From NCBI GenBank assembly GCA_949126835.1, contig OX421507.1, positions 26,224,822 through 26,288,821 on the forward strand: a stretch of DNA of 64,000 bases, written 5' to 3'. Below, one piece after another: positions 9,852 through 24,900 of the stretch; position 1 is the first letter of the stretch; the number at the start of each line of letters is the position of its first letter. Source of the DNA: Anisus vortex (taxonomy: Eukaryota; Mollusca; Gastropoda; Planorbidae). The position numbers were made by a program, and so were the translations under genes. Below the pieces are notes generated by a model, which saw only the letters and a list, made by a program, of their open reading frames with translations, had not been told where the DNA came from and made no database searches.

Positions 9852-12800
9852 GTAAGTGAAATGCAATCATTTTATTAAGATTTTTTTTCTTATTACTTCT
9901 ATCGATTATAAATTAAATGTGCTTTTAAAACTTGGCACTGTGGTTGAACGGCAGTGCGTTCGAATGGCGATCGAAAGGTTCTGTGTTCGAATCCTGGCGT
10001 ACGCTAGGATTCTTTTCCCCCTGAGGCTAACCAGCTCTAATGGGCACCTGACACTAGTTGGGGTAAAGTAAAGGCGGCAGGGCATTGCGCTGGCCACACA
10101 TACCCTTGTATGCCATGCTCACAGAAACTGCTGAACGCTGCTTCACCTATGATCAGTTTGGCTCAAAGGGTACGTTACTTTACTTGAAAAAAAAATTAGA
10201 AAGAGTTGCAATTTCTTTGATATTACAATTTAAATTACAAACATATTTCTTTCACTACAGTACTGTAAAACAGTAAAACAGTATTATTAGAATCGAAAAA
10301 AATAATAATGTCGACTTTAAATTAAATAATTCTATTCATAAATGAATGGTAATTCGCTTTTAAATTCTCCCATAATATACTTTAAAATTTAAAATCCTTT
10401 TTATTTAACCCTGAAAGGTTAGTTTAACCAAATCCCGTCATACTATCGAGGTGAAATTTGGCACATTGACTCGTTGCCGATGACAATACTTCTTTGAAGT
10501 TTTGAAGTATTAAGACCCCTTCCAAGCCCCACAACACCTCCAAATAAAAAAAAAGTTTTTAAAAAGTTTTCGTTTTACGGGAAATAAAAGGAGAAAAATG
10601 GGGTAAATTTTTTAAAAAGTTGTTTGATTTGTAGTTTTTATAATGGGAAATAATTCAGAAAATAGTTGAAGATAAATTTAAAGTTTGGATCCAACAAAAA
10701 ATGCATAAAATTTTATTTTATACAAAAACATGTTTATTTTTCTTTTTTTTTTTTTTTTTTTTTTTTTTTTCGCTTTTGGGGGGGGGGGGGGGGGGGGGGT
10801 ATTTTACTTCAGGGACACACTTTTGTTAGTATAACAATTTTTCAAAAAAATAAAACGTGATACAGATGGTGAGACTAAAGGCAAAAAAAACAACACAACC
10901 ACTCTAACACCTTCTTATCTTATATATTACAGACGCTCCTTCTATAATAAAGAATATTGTGTCCTACGCTTATCCGTGATCCGAGTCTAGTCTTGCATTT
11001 TTATTAATGTTTAATAATAATTTTCCTGGTTTGTTCAGGCAATCCATTCCGTGCCCGAATGCCACTCGGGAAGAAAGAGTACTTATATGTATTTTTTTTC
11101 GCATAAGGGATAAGGAAATTGTGTGTCCTTATGTTTATCTGAACTTTGCAACACGTTGTTATTGGGTTGTATTTTACGAAATAAATAGAATGAAAACGAC
11201 ACAATGTAGCCGAAACAACAAAGCGAGTTATCTTTTTATGGTTTTTGCGGGCCAAAGCTAGAAAATAAAAGTCTGCGCTAAATTTTTTGTGTGGAAATTC
11301 ATAAGGTATGATATCACTTATATTTATTTTAATCTATCAATTTATAAATCAAATATAAAGTTTACAAAGAAAGGTATAATAAATACTTTGTTTTTATGGG
11401 TTAGTTTTATTGTGGAGAGTGAGTAATGATGTACTTTGCTTTGTTTTGGGGTGAAAATCAAGGACCTGGGCCAGCGCTGCTAACAGACATACCATATTCA
11501 TCCCAACCAAATATACAGCACTTGTCTCACGCCTTCTGCTTGTAGCACCGTCATTACAGCTTGCTTGGTATTAGTTTTATTACAATTAATTGTTCCAGTT
11601 CTCGGTAACTAGATCCTTTTTTTTCCCGACTCAACCTTGTTCAGAAGCAAAAACATTATTATCTAGCTCAGGGGTGGGCAAACGTTTTGTGCCTAGGGTC
11701 GCATTGACATAATGTAAAGCTATTGGGCGGGTCGCTTATACAGGGCCCTCACTGCCTTTGTGGCGCCCAGGGCAAAAGTTTCAGCGCCGCCCCCTTGCAT
11801 ACTGTAACTGCGTTGTTTAGTGCATAGGTTCTCAACTTTATTCGGCTCACCGCCCCCTTTTTCCAATTTTTATCTCTCACTGCTTCCCCACCCCCTCCCC
11901 CCATAAAATCCGAAGTTGAACTAATGAGTCGAATTTGCCGCATATAATTTGTATAGGCCGACTAGATTTGTATGCAATTTTATCATCCTAAAAGAGCTGA
12001 GATATCCTACAAAGAGCGGAAATGAATACATTTGTTTAATTGTTGTTTAATAAATAAAAATAAAAAATATTGGCCCTACTGCAAACGAGGTTTTGAAAAT
12101 AAAACAATTTTAAAGTGAAGCTTGTTCCTGGTATGTTGCTAGTGGGTTCGTCTACGTTCCAATAAATAGGATGTGGAAATGGAATAATTTTTTTTGTTGC
12201 CAAAACCAAAAGACCTAGAGAAATTGATGGATGTCCTTTTGCAACCAAAAGTCGTGATTATAGCCCATTTCTACATTCAATTTGTATTCTTTATTTGTTA
12301 TTTATTCTTCTTGCAGTTGTAAAGGTAGGGCTGATTTTAATAGTTCGCCATTAGAAACAAAGGTCTAATAACCAATCGGGAATTTTCATGTTTATAATAT
12401 TATCTTTAAATCATCTGTTGAAGTAATAACTAATTGTTTCAATGAATTGAAGTAAGCATGTCTTCGTCTGTTGTTCTTTATACATTCAAGATTTCTGCGT
12501 CCAAAGTTGTGCTTGTAAGCCATTAATGCAAAAAAAAAAAACACTCTTTGTCTTCTTTTAATTAAGGTCGATCCCCTAAAATCATTTTTTTTAAACGTAT
12601 TAAATTCAATTAAAAAGAGATATCAATTTTCAATTGTATGTGATTTTCTCTCAAATAATTGTCTTTGGTGTCCAAAAACTTTAGCATCGAAACAAATATC
12701 CACACAATATATTTAAACTTTAGATGACTAGCGTACCTAAGTGGTAGTAACAAACTATTTGTAATCCTAATTATTCTTTTAAAAATCTGCCAAACTCTCT

Positions 12801-15386
12801 GAACATTCTATCATTGAATGCGTTGCTTCTGTTTTGTTATCTGCAGTAATTACGTATTGTAGTGAGTCATGCAGGCGATATCTGAGATTTTTAGCAAATT
12901 AATGTTGTCGATGAATCAAAGAGAGACAATACATCTGGCAGAGATTTCTTATATTACAACATCAAGCTATGATAGAGTCCATACCATCGTCGATGGAAGA
13001 ATTTCTTTTTTCCCTAAAAAGTATTTTAGTTAAAGTAATATAATTTGCCTTTAGTGTCCTTAATTTTTGCAAAACTAGCAAAATGTTCCCTTTTATAATA
13101 AAAAAAAACCATAACGTTTAATTATTGTCAGATAGCGTGGACTCCCATCAAGTTGTAAAAATGTGGAAAGTTTTTAGGTACTCACACAATATACTCTCAC
13201 TTCATCATGTGCCACTTCATTAATTAGTCTCTGCACAGTGTTTTTGCTCAACTTATATTTCTTTAATAAGTCGATATCAAAACTGGTTTTTATAAATCAA
13301 AGGCTATATAAATCTTATTTATTCAAATTAAAACCAAAACAATCTGAATGAAACTGTGATAATGAACAAAAGCGCCGAACTTCGTTTTCTAACGAGCTGA
13401 GCCAGATATTTAATTTATACTCACCCTAGGCCCTACTTCCTCTTCTAAAAATCTAATCACCGCCCCATCTGCATTTCTCAGATACAGTCTAAATATAGCA
13501 ATAAATCAAGGTTAAGTACAGAATGGGCTATATATGACTTTTACGTCACAATTACACAGTAGGCATAAGTCGATAAAGCCTTTGTCAAAGCGCAAGATTA
13601 GCCTTCTTATAAGTGAAGCATATCTTAATTTTGGTAATTAAAAAATCAGTGGTGTTGAATCTATTTCAAGTAGTCTACTTTCGTACCGCCCACTGGCCCT
13701 TCAGTGATCCCTACTGTTGCCGGGAACATCAGCGCCCCCCCCCCCCCCCCCAGAGCTTCTCACCGCCCCCTGGGGCGCTTAGTTAATTATTATGATTAAA
13801 ATGCAATTTTTTTATAAGAATATTCTAAATGTGCCAATCTTTTATGAAACCTTTGTGAGCCTATTAAAAAGTGAAACATTTGTATAAAACAATTTGAGTG
13901 TAATTAAATAAGTTGTCAAATTCTACTAGTCTATATTTATTAATTATTCCTTTTGTTTACAATTTGTGTTTCAAATTTTATTTCCCCTTCAACTCTCCTA
14001 AAATTTCTGGTATGAACTTAGGCTAAATGTGCCGCCCCCCTAGAAGTGCCGCCCCCGGGCATATGCCCCCCCTCTGCCCTCCCCCATGTGAGGGCACTGC
14101 GCTTATATATTATGTCCACTTTGTTTGCAGCAACCTAACACAATGCGTAATTCTGAATTAATTATTGGTTTTTAGCGGCATAAATAACAAATGCATTCAA
14201 TTTAATTTGACTTCTACACCTAAACATTATATACAATGTGTACAAAGACTTTAATTAATTTCATTTTTATTATATTTACCAAAGGCTTTAATTTAGACAC
14301 AAACAAGTAGAGTATCTCTTCAATTATAAATTTCTATTTAGATTTGTTTAAATGTTTGCAATTTGTTAAAACATTATTGAAATCTGGAGTACGTTTATTT
14401 GTGGAAATTTTGCATGACAGTATGAAGGTTGCACTCTGACAAAAAAAGACCTATTATAAGATGTGTTGCTCGCTAAAGTATTGTCTGTTGATCTAATAAT
14501 TTGATAAAAGTTTCGCTTCAATGTTTTTCAAGTTGGGAAATGAGTCTTCTGATAAAGCGTCATAGAATCCAGCAAACTAACTAACTCGATATTCTCTTTC
14601 AATCCAGCAAACTAACTAACTCGATATTCTCTTTCAATCCAGCAAACTAACTAACTTGATATTCTCTTTCAATCCAGCAAACTAACTAACTTGATATTCT
14701 CTTTCAATCCAGCAAACTAACTAACTTGATATTCTCTTTCAATCCAGCAAACTAACTAACTTGATATTCTCTTTCAATCCAGCAAACTAACTAACTTGAT
14801 ATTCTCTTTCAATCCAGCAAACTAACTAACTTGATATTCTCTTTCAATCCAGCAAACTAACTAACTTGATATTCTCTTTCAATCCAGCAAACTAACTAAC
14901 TTGATATTCTCTTTCAATCCAGCAAACTAACTAACTTGATATTCTCTTTCAATCCAGCAAACTAACTAACTTGATATTCTCTTTCAATCCAGCAAACTAA
15001 CTAACTTGATATTCTCTTTCAATACAGCAAACTAACTAACTTGATATTCTCTTTCAATCCAGCAAACTAACTAACTTGATATTCTCTTTCAATCCAGCAA
15101 ACTAACTAACTTGATATTCTCTTTCAATCCAGCAAACTAACTAACTTGATATTCTCTTTCAATCCAGCAAACTAACTAACTTGATATTCTCTTTCAAATT
15201 ATATTCTCCGGTTAGTCTATAACTTTACTTTTTTAAATATTTATTTAACATTACTTTCCTAAATGTTTTCGATTTTTATTTTTATTTTAGATCTATAACT
15301 TTCTGTTTATTGTAGTTTGTAAATTAAACATTTTTTTGTCTATAGCTTATACAGGCCTGTTTTATTTTCCCCCGGAATATAGCTTG

Positions 15387-15472
<86 letters not shown>

Positions 15473-18400
15473 TGATATCACATAGAGAGAGAGAGTCTCT
15501 ACATGTATCATCGTCGCATGCAAATATTTATAAAATGTAAATCATAACATGCAAACATAACTCAAAAATTCCCTGATGTCGATTGATTTGTTTTCCACAG
15601 ACGGTAATTTGGTTGAGGAAATTATTTTTTTTTAATAGAAATATACAAAATCATCAGAATTGGAATACTAAACTTACTTTACTCGTATTCCAGTACCTAA
15701 AAGTGAATGAAGTATATAAAAAAAAAATGGACAATGACATTTTTATGCCTTTCAGTACTTTTTGGAAATTTGCATTTCTTAGAATAAGTTGACATCTTAT
15801 AACAATACAAAACAGTATGAAATTGAAATAAAACTGGATTATATTCATACCAAGGGACATGCAGTTGGTGTATTCAATATTGCAAATGTGTATATTTAAG
15901 TAATGATTTTAATATTCAACCTACGCGAACGGAACGAAGCCGTTAGTTACAAAAAACACCCACTTCTCCCAGAGCGCAGGTTGAGAATAATTCTGAGAGA
16001 GATGGTTGTTTCTTGACCTCTTGGAAGCTGAATAGGTGCCCAGGGGTGTCGATGCGGGCTACGATGATTTGTTACTCTTACGATATCCGCAGCTGTCGGG
16101 ACTGCGGTAATAAACAGAGGCGTGGTATTTAAAAATACATGAGATGGTAGCTAATTGATTGAGGACCTTGTCTGGGTATGAGTTAATTTGTGTGTCTGGT
16201 GTTTATGTGTGTGTGTGTGTGTTTGTGTAAGGTGTTACTTCTCGGTCTGTTATGCCTATATCATAGGTTTTCCCTAGTGAGGATGTGGAAGAAACTTATA
16301 TCTGTTCTAATATTTATTAATAATTTTATGACTAACCCACATTTTATTTAACCCAAATGTAAAATTTATATAGTCTGGGTACACTCATGCTAAGTGTGAA
16401 CAGATTGTACAATAAATTAACTTAGAAACAGCATATTGTATTAAACTGGTTTCTAAAAAAAGATGTCATATAAAATATATGTCTCTATATTTATCATTGC
16501 AATTGTTAAGAAATAATGTCTTTACTTTTCAAAATATATTTTAGACAATTACATTAACATTTGTTTTCAAAATTCAAATGCTTATGACGTAATTTACTGA
16601 CTCGCGGTATATTATTTACTCATTCAAAACAGAAAAATAAAATATACCGACTCAATACGTATTATTTACTTGCTCGAGATATTTTAATGGCATTCATGGT
16701 GAATCTAAAAGCTCATTTACTGACTAGTAATATCACATTTATTGACTAGTGATATCGCATTTATCTTCTAAGTTTACAGACGTTCCTTCTAGATAGAAGA
16801 TTATTACGTCCACTAGGCCCGAAACTCCTGCAGGGCGAAAGGGATCCGTCGGTGGCAGGGATAGAACCCACGACTTGTCAGTTGGTTTTTGGTTGACAGT
16901 CCGGTGATCTAACCGCTGGACCAGCCGGCTTCACTGACTAGTGATATTACATTTACTGACTAGTGATATCACATTTACTGACTAGTGATATCACATTTAC
17001 TGACTAGTGATATCACATTTACGGACTAGTGATATCACATTTACTGACTAGTGATATCACATTTACTGACTAGTGATATCACATTTACAGACTAGTGATA
17101 TCACATTTACTGACTAGTGATATCACATTTACTGACTAGTGATATCACATTTACTGACTAGTGATATCACATTTACTGACTAGTGATATCACATTTACTG
17201 ACTAGTGATATCACATTCAATGACTTATGATAACACATTTACTTACTAGTGATGTCATTAGCATTTTAAATAGGTATCTACCTAAATAGATCCTCTCCCT
17301 TTCTGTCTGTCTCACTCGCACATACATACTAACAAACGCAAACATACACACATATAATATGACCAAAAAAAATTATTTTGAAAATAAAGGAGGTTTATTG
17401 GAGGAATTGTACAGATATTAAAAACATTTAAAAAGGAATCACAACAGTTTAAGAACAATAACAAGAAAATGAATATTGATATTCATTGACAAGTTTTAGC
17501 CTAGATATATATAAATCTTTCTTGTTTTGTGTGAGTGTCTTGTTTATAGCTTCGATTGTGTGACCCTATTAAAAGTGCTCTTCATACGAAAACGTATTAA
17601 CGTATCTGTAAACTTCAGGAAATAAATATCGGATGTTTACTGCAGAGATCACGATTGCCATAACTTAATAATACAAACTTTAACAGAGATATTAGAACTA
17701 AACTAAGAAATTTTTCTCACGTAAATTTGAAATTTGATTAACTAGCACGATTAAAATATTTATTTAGTTATAAGATATTTTAACTTCAAACATGGCAAGG
17801 CATAAACTTAAAAACTAATCGCTTTATCTTCCCAATTTATTCCTAAATTAAGACACAAATATATAAATGTATATTTACACAAAAAAACTAAACTTTTGAC
17901 AGCTGATTTATGACCTATAATAAATCTTTTTAAGAAATAGTTTTTTTTCTTAATAATAAATTGACTGCCCATGCTGCTAGCCAAACAATGAAGTTGATCA
18001 CGACCTTATAATTCTTGATGAAAATTTTTATTAGCTGGTTCTATATATAACGCCAAAGTTACATCGTTGTATAATGTCCTTTATAATAATAAGACATTTA
18101 CTTTGTCATGATTTCAGTAGTTCTACCTGTTCTCTTTAAATGTCTCTATCCTCTATCTAACATCTCTATATCTATGATAGAAATATCTTTCATATTAGAT
18201 ATAATTAGATTTAATTCATGGGTATAGTGCCTGGACATACAGGTCTGCTGTAAAAAATTTTAATAACAATGTGCCAAAGTATGATTTCTAATTTATTAAG
18301 CGTGCCAACAGCCTACACGTCATCCTGGTGTAGAACAAAATGTTCATTGTAGAAGAGACTTGAATAGACTTTTAAGGCCTCTTCCGCGTGCCATTGGAAA

Positions 18401-18960
18401 TCACTAGGAGTGCCAAGTCTGGCACGCGTGTCGTAGGTTGCCGATCCCCTTGTTATTAGTTGTAGTCTTTGCAAAGTAACTGTTTTTTTCGTGTAATAAA
18501 ATTGCTCCCTAACTCCGGGACATGGTGTGTAATCGACTGACAAACAACAGCAAAAACAAAATACTATGGCAAGAAAAAAGGAAGTGACGTGACCCCGGAA
18601 GTCACGATCAGGAAGCCGTTATTAATTGACCGTTTAAAGTTTTATGCTTTCGATTAAGTATCAGTGCGCTTAACTTGCTGGGGATCGTGTTATTAACAGT
18701 TCCATATCACTAATCTATTATGTTCCTCAGAAAAAAATACGTTTTATAGTTGTAAAGGTTTTTAATTATTTTTTTGTTCTTCGAAATATTGAATGATTTA
18801 GGCTTAGTATATACTAATCTATACACACAAAAAAATTCTTTTAAATAATTAAAAATGTTTATAATTATGAAAAAAGACATTTCAATGATTTAATGTTTAC
18901 TTTTGAATGTAGGTATTTAACAATATTACAGCAATTACAGCAATATATATATATATACAT

Positions 18961-18994
<34 letters not shown>

Positions 18995-21900
18995 GACAGA
19001 GAGACTAAGAGAAAGATAAACAGACAGCCAGGTAGACTGACAGACAGACGGATAGTTAAGGCAAGCCAACAGATCCTCACCATTTGACATACTGACAGAT
19101 ATAGTATATAATAATAATATTAATAAATAATAATAATAAATAAATGTAGCATGAACTGACCCGACCTATAAGTAAGACATTAAGGCGCTAAAGCATGTTA
19201 AATGTAAACTAAGGTAAATCTTGAAATAATGAGTTTTTAGGTTCTTTTTGAAAGTATCGATAGAGCTTGTTCGCCTGAGTTGAACGGGAAGTAGATTCCA
19301 CACCTTCGGACCGGATACTGAGAAGGCTTTAAGGCCAACGGTCGTCAGAGAGAAACGGGGCTCTTCCAAAAGCGATGAGTTGGCTGAACGAAGTATTCTA
19401 CAAGGCTACAATGCGTAACTCATTGCTACTCACGTTTGTCTCTGTGAAAACATTTTTTAAATAATAGATTCACAAAATTACATTTATTTAGGACATTTAT
19501 TTTTGAATTTTGGCCTAAAGCATTTCTTTTTCAATTTTTTTTTGTGTTGTTGTATTTATCTCTCGAATATATTCTCGCCATTACGATACGCGTCTTCCTA
19601 TCAAAATTCAATTCCATTCTATTTGCTTAAATCGTTGATAAGAAACTTTAAAATTGAATCAATATTTTTCTTTACTGATTTGCTATTGGCAAAAAGAAAA
19701 ACAGACATTTAATTTACCTGTGAACATTGTCTATAGGAGACAAAAGGAGTTTCTATAATAGTGCGCTTGCACTAAAGTCAATCAAATTTTAAAATCTTTT
19801 TTTGTGGGTAAATAGAAGTCTACAAATGGGCCTTTCGCAGTTCACGGTCATCGTGACACTAGCTTAGGTTGATTGAAACAAAAAGGATAAATGAAAAGCA
19901 TACTAAGAACTATCTAAGAAGATCCTTTAAATTTAAATTACAAAATCTTCTAATGAGGAAGCAAATACATTCTACAAGGTTTTATGCAATTATCTTCGGC
20001 ATCCTCCCGTCTCGCGAGACGATGGTGCATCACCGTCTGTTGAGGTTGCATTTTCTCGTGTGGCTGAGCAGGTCTATCCCTGAATGGCAGTCTTTATCAC
20101 AGCTTTTGCACACACGTGTTCTGTGCTTTCCATTTTCCTCGCCTTCCTCCCTGGCTTTTTTTTATTACTGTCTGCTCCATCCTGCGTTCCTCTGCTAGTT
20201 TTACCCCCTCCCTGACAGCAGTGCGCCAGGTAGATCGATCCTCTGCTTTCCATTCCCAGTTGTTTGTGTTTATGCTGGCTGCTCTCATGTCCCTCTGGCA
20301 GACATCCGTGTATTTTTCCAGATGCATATTTTCCATAATAGGAGTTCCTTGGGGATTCGGTCAGGGCTCATTCTTTTTACATGTCCGAGCCGCCTGAGGC
20401 GTCTGACAACATGCTTTGGGCGCTGACACGCGTCAGGACCTCACTATTGGGCACTTTGTCTTGCCATTTAACGCCAAGAATGCGTCGCAGAAAATCAACA
20501 GCCCAAGATAGTAAAATAGATGTTTACAATAAAAACTGGACTGTCTTGATCAGGGTTAGGATTCGTTTCAATATAAATGCAAATATATCTGTACGGTGGC
20601 CGAGCGGCTGCGCGTTCGACTGGCGATCCGAATGTTCTGGGTTCGAAACCTGGTGCAGGCTAAGAAATGTACCCGGGAGGGTGTCCCTGAGTCTACCCAG
20701 CTCTGATGGATTCCTGAAACTAGTTGGGGTAAAGTAAAGGCGGCTGGGCATTGTGCTGGCCACACATCCCATAGTAGTCGTGGCCACAGAAACTGGTGAA
20801 CGTTGCTTCACCACCCCTATGATCAGCTTGGTCCGAAGGGTACTTTACTAACCACACAGATGACTTGATACTTGATTGTACATATTTATATAATCCATCG
20901 ATTTGTCTTTATGTCTGTCTTTATATCCAACTATGTATCATCTCTCTAACAATTTAGTACTTTCTTTTAAAGATACTTGTTTGTTCCAAAATCGTTTTGT
21001 AAACATATTGTCTTTCTCCAATATCATAATCAAATAAAGAAATGATTGATCTTTCCGTAATAATGTTTAACCTAACTTTAATATGTAAACAATAGTTTAG
21101 TTATATTTTAAAGTACACTAATAGCTTAGCATAGAAATTGAAAAAAAAAGAGAGAACATCAAAGTATTAAACCATGCCGTTATAAAAAAAATACAAAGCA
21201 GATAGAGAGAAGAAGACGGAAGAGGATCCAGGATAACAAATAGAGACGAGAAGAGCACTGCAAACAAGAAAGGAGAAACACAGACAACAAAGAGGGGGGA
21301 GGAGAGAGGCTTACACGATAGATAAGGTTATTTAAAATAAAAGGTTCTTGTATAAAGATAGTAAGATGGGTTACATTAAGAAATATTGCCTACAATTTAC
21401 TGTTCGCACAAAATGCAATTATTTACATTTGGAAAGAAGCATAGAGACATCAATAAGGTCAGTAGAACTTTCAGACGACATTCATGCATAGGGAAGGAGC
21501 ACTCATGTGTTTCTCTAGCCTCGTTATAAAAGGGGTGACCAGCACACAATGCCAGGCTCCCTTACTTATCTTATCTTATATATTACAGACGCTTCTTCTA
21601 TAAAGATGATTTTTGCGTCCTACGCTCATCTATGGTCCAAGTCTAGTCTTGCATTTTTTTATATTGATTTTAAGATACTGGTTTTCCTGATTTGTTCAAG
21701 CAACCCATTCCATGATCGAATGCCACTCGGAAAGAACAAGTACCTATATGCATTTGTTCTCACATAATGGATAAGGACAAGTGTTGTTATTCTTATGTTT
21801 ATCTGAGCATCGGAACAGGTTGTTATTAGGTTGTATTTCTAAATTAGAGTTTAATGCCTTAAGTATTATTACTACAAAACTCTTTGCCGCTAAGACCTCT

Positions 21901-24900
21901 AGTGTTTCTAGTATCATAACTACTGGCAGGTACTCATCATTGCTGGGTAGATTCAAGGGTACACTCCAAACCCCGGAAATAAATCCTAGCCTTCAACAGG
22001 GACTAGAACCCGGACTTTTCGGTACGTCATCCGAGACACTGCCACTGGGTCACCAAGTCCGAGGTTATCTTATACTGTAACTTGAACATCAGAACAACCA
22101 CCCATCAGGACAGAAATTCCACAATTTACATTTAATCTTAGCTATACGATTCAATATAAACTATAAACATGGAAGCAGGAAACAGGAAAACGCTTATAAA
22201 ACATAAGATTCTATTATTCTAAAAACTTTATTTTAACGAAGGCCAAAATATATTAGTTTTTAATGACGAAAAAACTGCCAATCTCACAATTATATCAAAT
22301 TTTAGAATGTGTATATTTAATAGATTTGTATATAAAAGGTTAATCGCGTGAAAAAAAAACAATTTTTTAAAAATTGATTTCATTCTTAGGGTGATTGCTA
22401 TTAGTGTTTGTATAAATCCAATTTAAGTAAGGGAGGGGGGCATAGATTAATGAATAAATCAAGGCAACTACATACCTGTCTAAGAACCGGTGTTTTAAAG
22501 TCAGGTAATTGGTAAGAATCTATTCTACTCATTTATTACATTACTTTCAACAATCTAACAAACCGTTTCGCAATTCCAATTAGGATGTAAGGAAACATTT
22601 TCCTAGAACCGATTCCAGCTTGTTAGTGTACATGAATGTTTGTATGCTTGTTAGTGTACATGTATGTTTGTATGCTTGTTAGTGTACATGTATGTTTGTA
22701 TGCTTGTTAGTGTACATGTATGTTTGTATGCTTGTTAGTGTACATGTATGTCTGTATGCTTGTTAGTGTACATGTATGTTTGTATGCTTGTTAGTGTACA
22801 TGTATGTTTGTATGCTTGTTAGTGTACATGTATGTTTGTATGCTTGTTAGTGTACATGTATGTTTGTATGCTTGTTAGTGTACATGTATGTTTGTATGCT
22901 TGTTAGTGTACATGTATGTTTGTATGCTTGTTAGTGTACATGTATGTCTGTATGCTTGCTACTGTACATGTATGTTTGTATGCTTGTTAGTGTACATGTA
23001 TGTTTGTATGCTTGTTAGTGTACATGTATGTTTGTATGCTTGTTAGTGTACATGTATGTTTGTATGCTTGTCAGTGTACATGTATGTTTGTATGCTTGTT
23101 AGTGTACATGTATGTTTGTATGCTTGTTAGTGTACATGTATGTTTGTATGCTTGTTAGTGTACATGTATGTCTGTATGCTTGCTAGTGTACATGTATGTT
23201 TGTATGCTTGTTAGTGTACATGTATGTTTGTATGCTTGTTAGTGTACATGTATGTTTGTATGCTTGTTAGTGTACATGTATGTTTGTATGAAGGGCACGG
23301 TTGCCGAGCGGCAGCGCGTTCGACTGGCGTACCGAAGGTCCTGGGTTCCGATCCTGGTGAAGGCTAGGTTGTTTTTTTTTATCGGGTCTGGAGGGCACCC
23401 CTGAGTCGACCCGGCTCTGATAGGTACTTTACCTTAGTTGGGTTAAAGTAAAGGCGGCACAATCACCTAGTATCCCGTGGCCACATAAACTAGCGAATGC
23501 TGCTTCATCGGCCCTATGATCTATATCATATGATATGCTCTGTATATGAGAGTATGTATAAGCTGCAACAGCAAAGTTTAAATTGGAACATGGGTTAGAG
23601 GCCAAATTAATCCTTACAGTCCCGGGCGCGTATATAGCGGAACTGAAGACAGCATAGTTAGAAGTAGGTCGGTACGGGAAGGGTTAAGACTATCGTTTTT
23701 CCAGAGAAAAATATCCAAATCACAGACTACGTTTAACAAGGAAGTGGCTTACTTGTGTGTCTGTGTGTGTGTTGTCCATTCTTTAGTTCATTTTGAGTGA
23801 CAGGAATCACGTGCAGCTGACCTCTCGGCTGTTGTCGACATCCTGGTAGTTAGGATCCGATCAGAAATAATGGTTTTGTCAGAGGTGTGGCTAAATGAAA
23901 CGCGTGCGTAGGTTAACGCCTTAAATTTTCATTCGGACACAGGCGGTTCGTATAACTGAGGTCAAATGTGTTACGAATGTGTTTCTTTTAAAGAGCTGGA
24001 GTTTAGCAAGTTCATTGACATCTTATTAAAAACTTTTTTTTATCTCTTTTATCGTACCTATTTTTGTTTGCTATTGATTCTCTCTATACTCTATACAAAA
24101 GATTATTGCACCCACGCATATCCATGGTACGAGTCTAGCCTGTCAGTATGTCCGTCTTTCTATACTTAGCCATTCCAACTCACCCATCATTAGGCCTATA
24201 TCCATACATTCAAGATTCCAATCGTTCAACTGCTCATCTTGCTTTTGATGCTTGGAATTCTTTTTATTTTGTTGAAACAAAATTATTAAAATTACTAGAG
24301 GTTATGCCTGTCAAAATGACGGAGAAACGACTGATTACTATGTGGTTTGCTAAAAGAGAAAGAAAACTGTAGTGATAACGTATCTTTCATAATTTTCTTT
24401 TTTTTTATTTTTTTTTATTGAAAGCATCTCCAAGGAAGATCATTCTGAAATGGCGCTCAGTTTAGAGCCTTAACAAACGGTAATTATTAATAGGTCTAAG
24501 TTTATTTGATCAAAATAAATTAATGAATCAAGCAATATTGTTTATATAATAAAACTTTCTTTTGGAGGACGTTTCCAATTTATACATATACGGTCAATTG
24601 GCCTAGGAGCCTATAGCGAACCAACATATAAATACATTTTCAAACATTTTTATAAACAAACTCACGGTAATTATGTATATTGATTGATTCTCAGGAATAG
24701 AGTTAAACAATAACATAGGAATGAGACTGTAGACGTCCAGTCATAACAACAACACGCATGTTCAAACCCATTAATATGGAAAGATAAAATTAAATCGATT
24801 TAGAACACGTTACAATTGTCATAAAATAATATTGAAACAAATACATTAAAAATGTGGTAAAATATTTGTTAGTACATATATTAAAGTGAATGCGAATAAA

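Noticed and set aside
14566..15195. Regular 35-bp direct repeats as a CRISPR array
   Set aside because: The copies are contiguous with no unique spacers and lie in a eukaryotic intron; it is a minisatellite.
20591..20660. tRNA-Leu-like gene at SINE-1 heads (also 23291, 25641, 33320)
   Set aside because: They lack an intact acceptor stem and continue into the shared SINE body.
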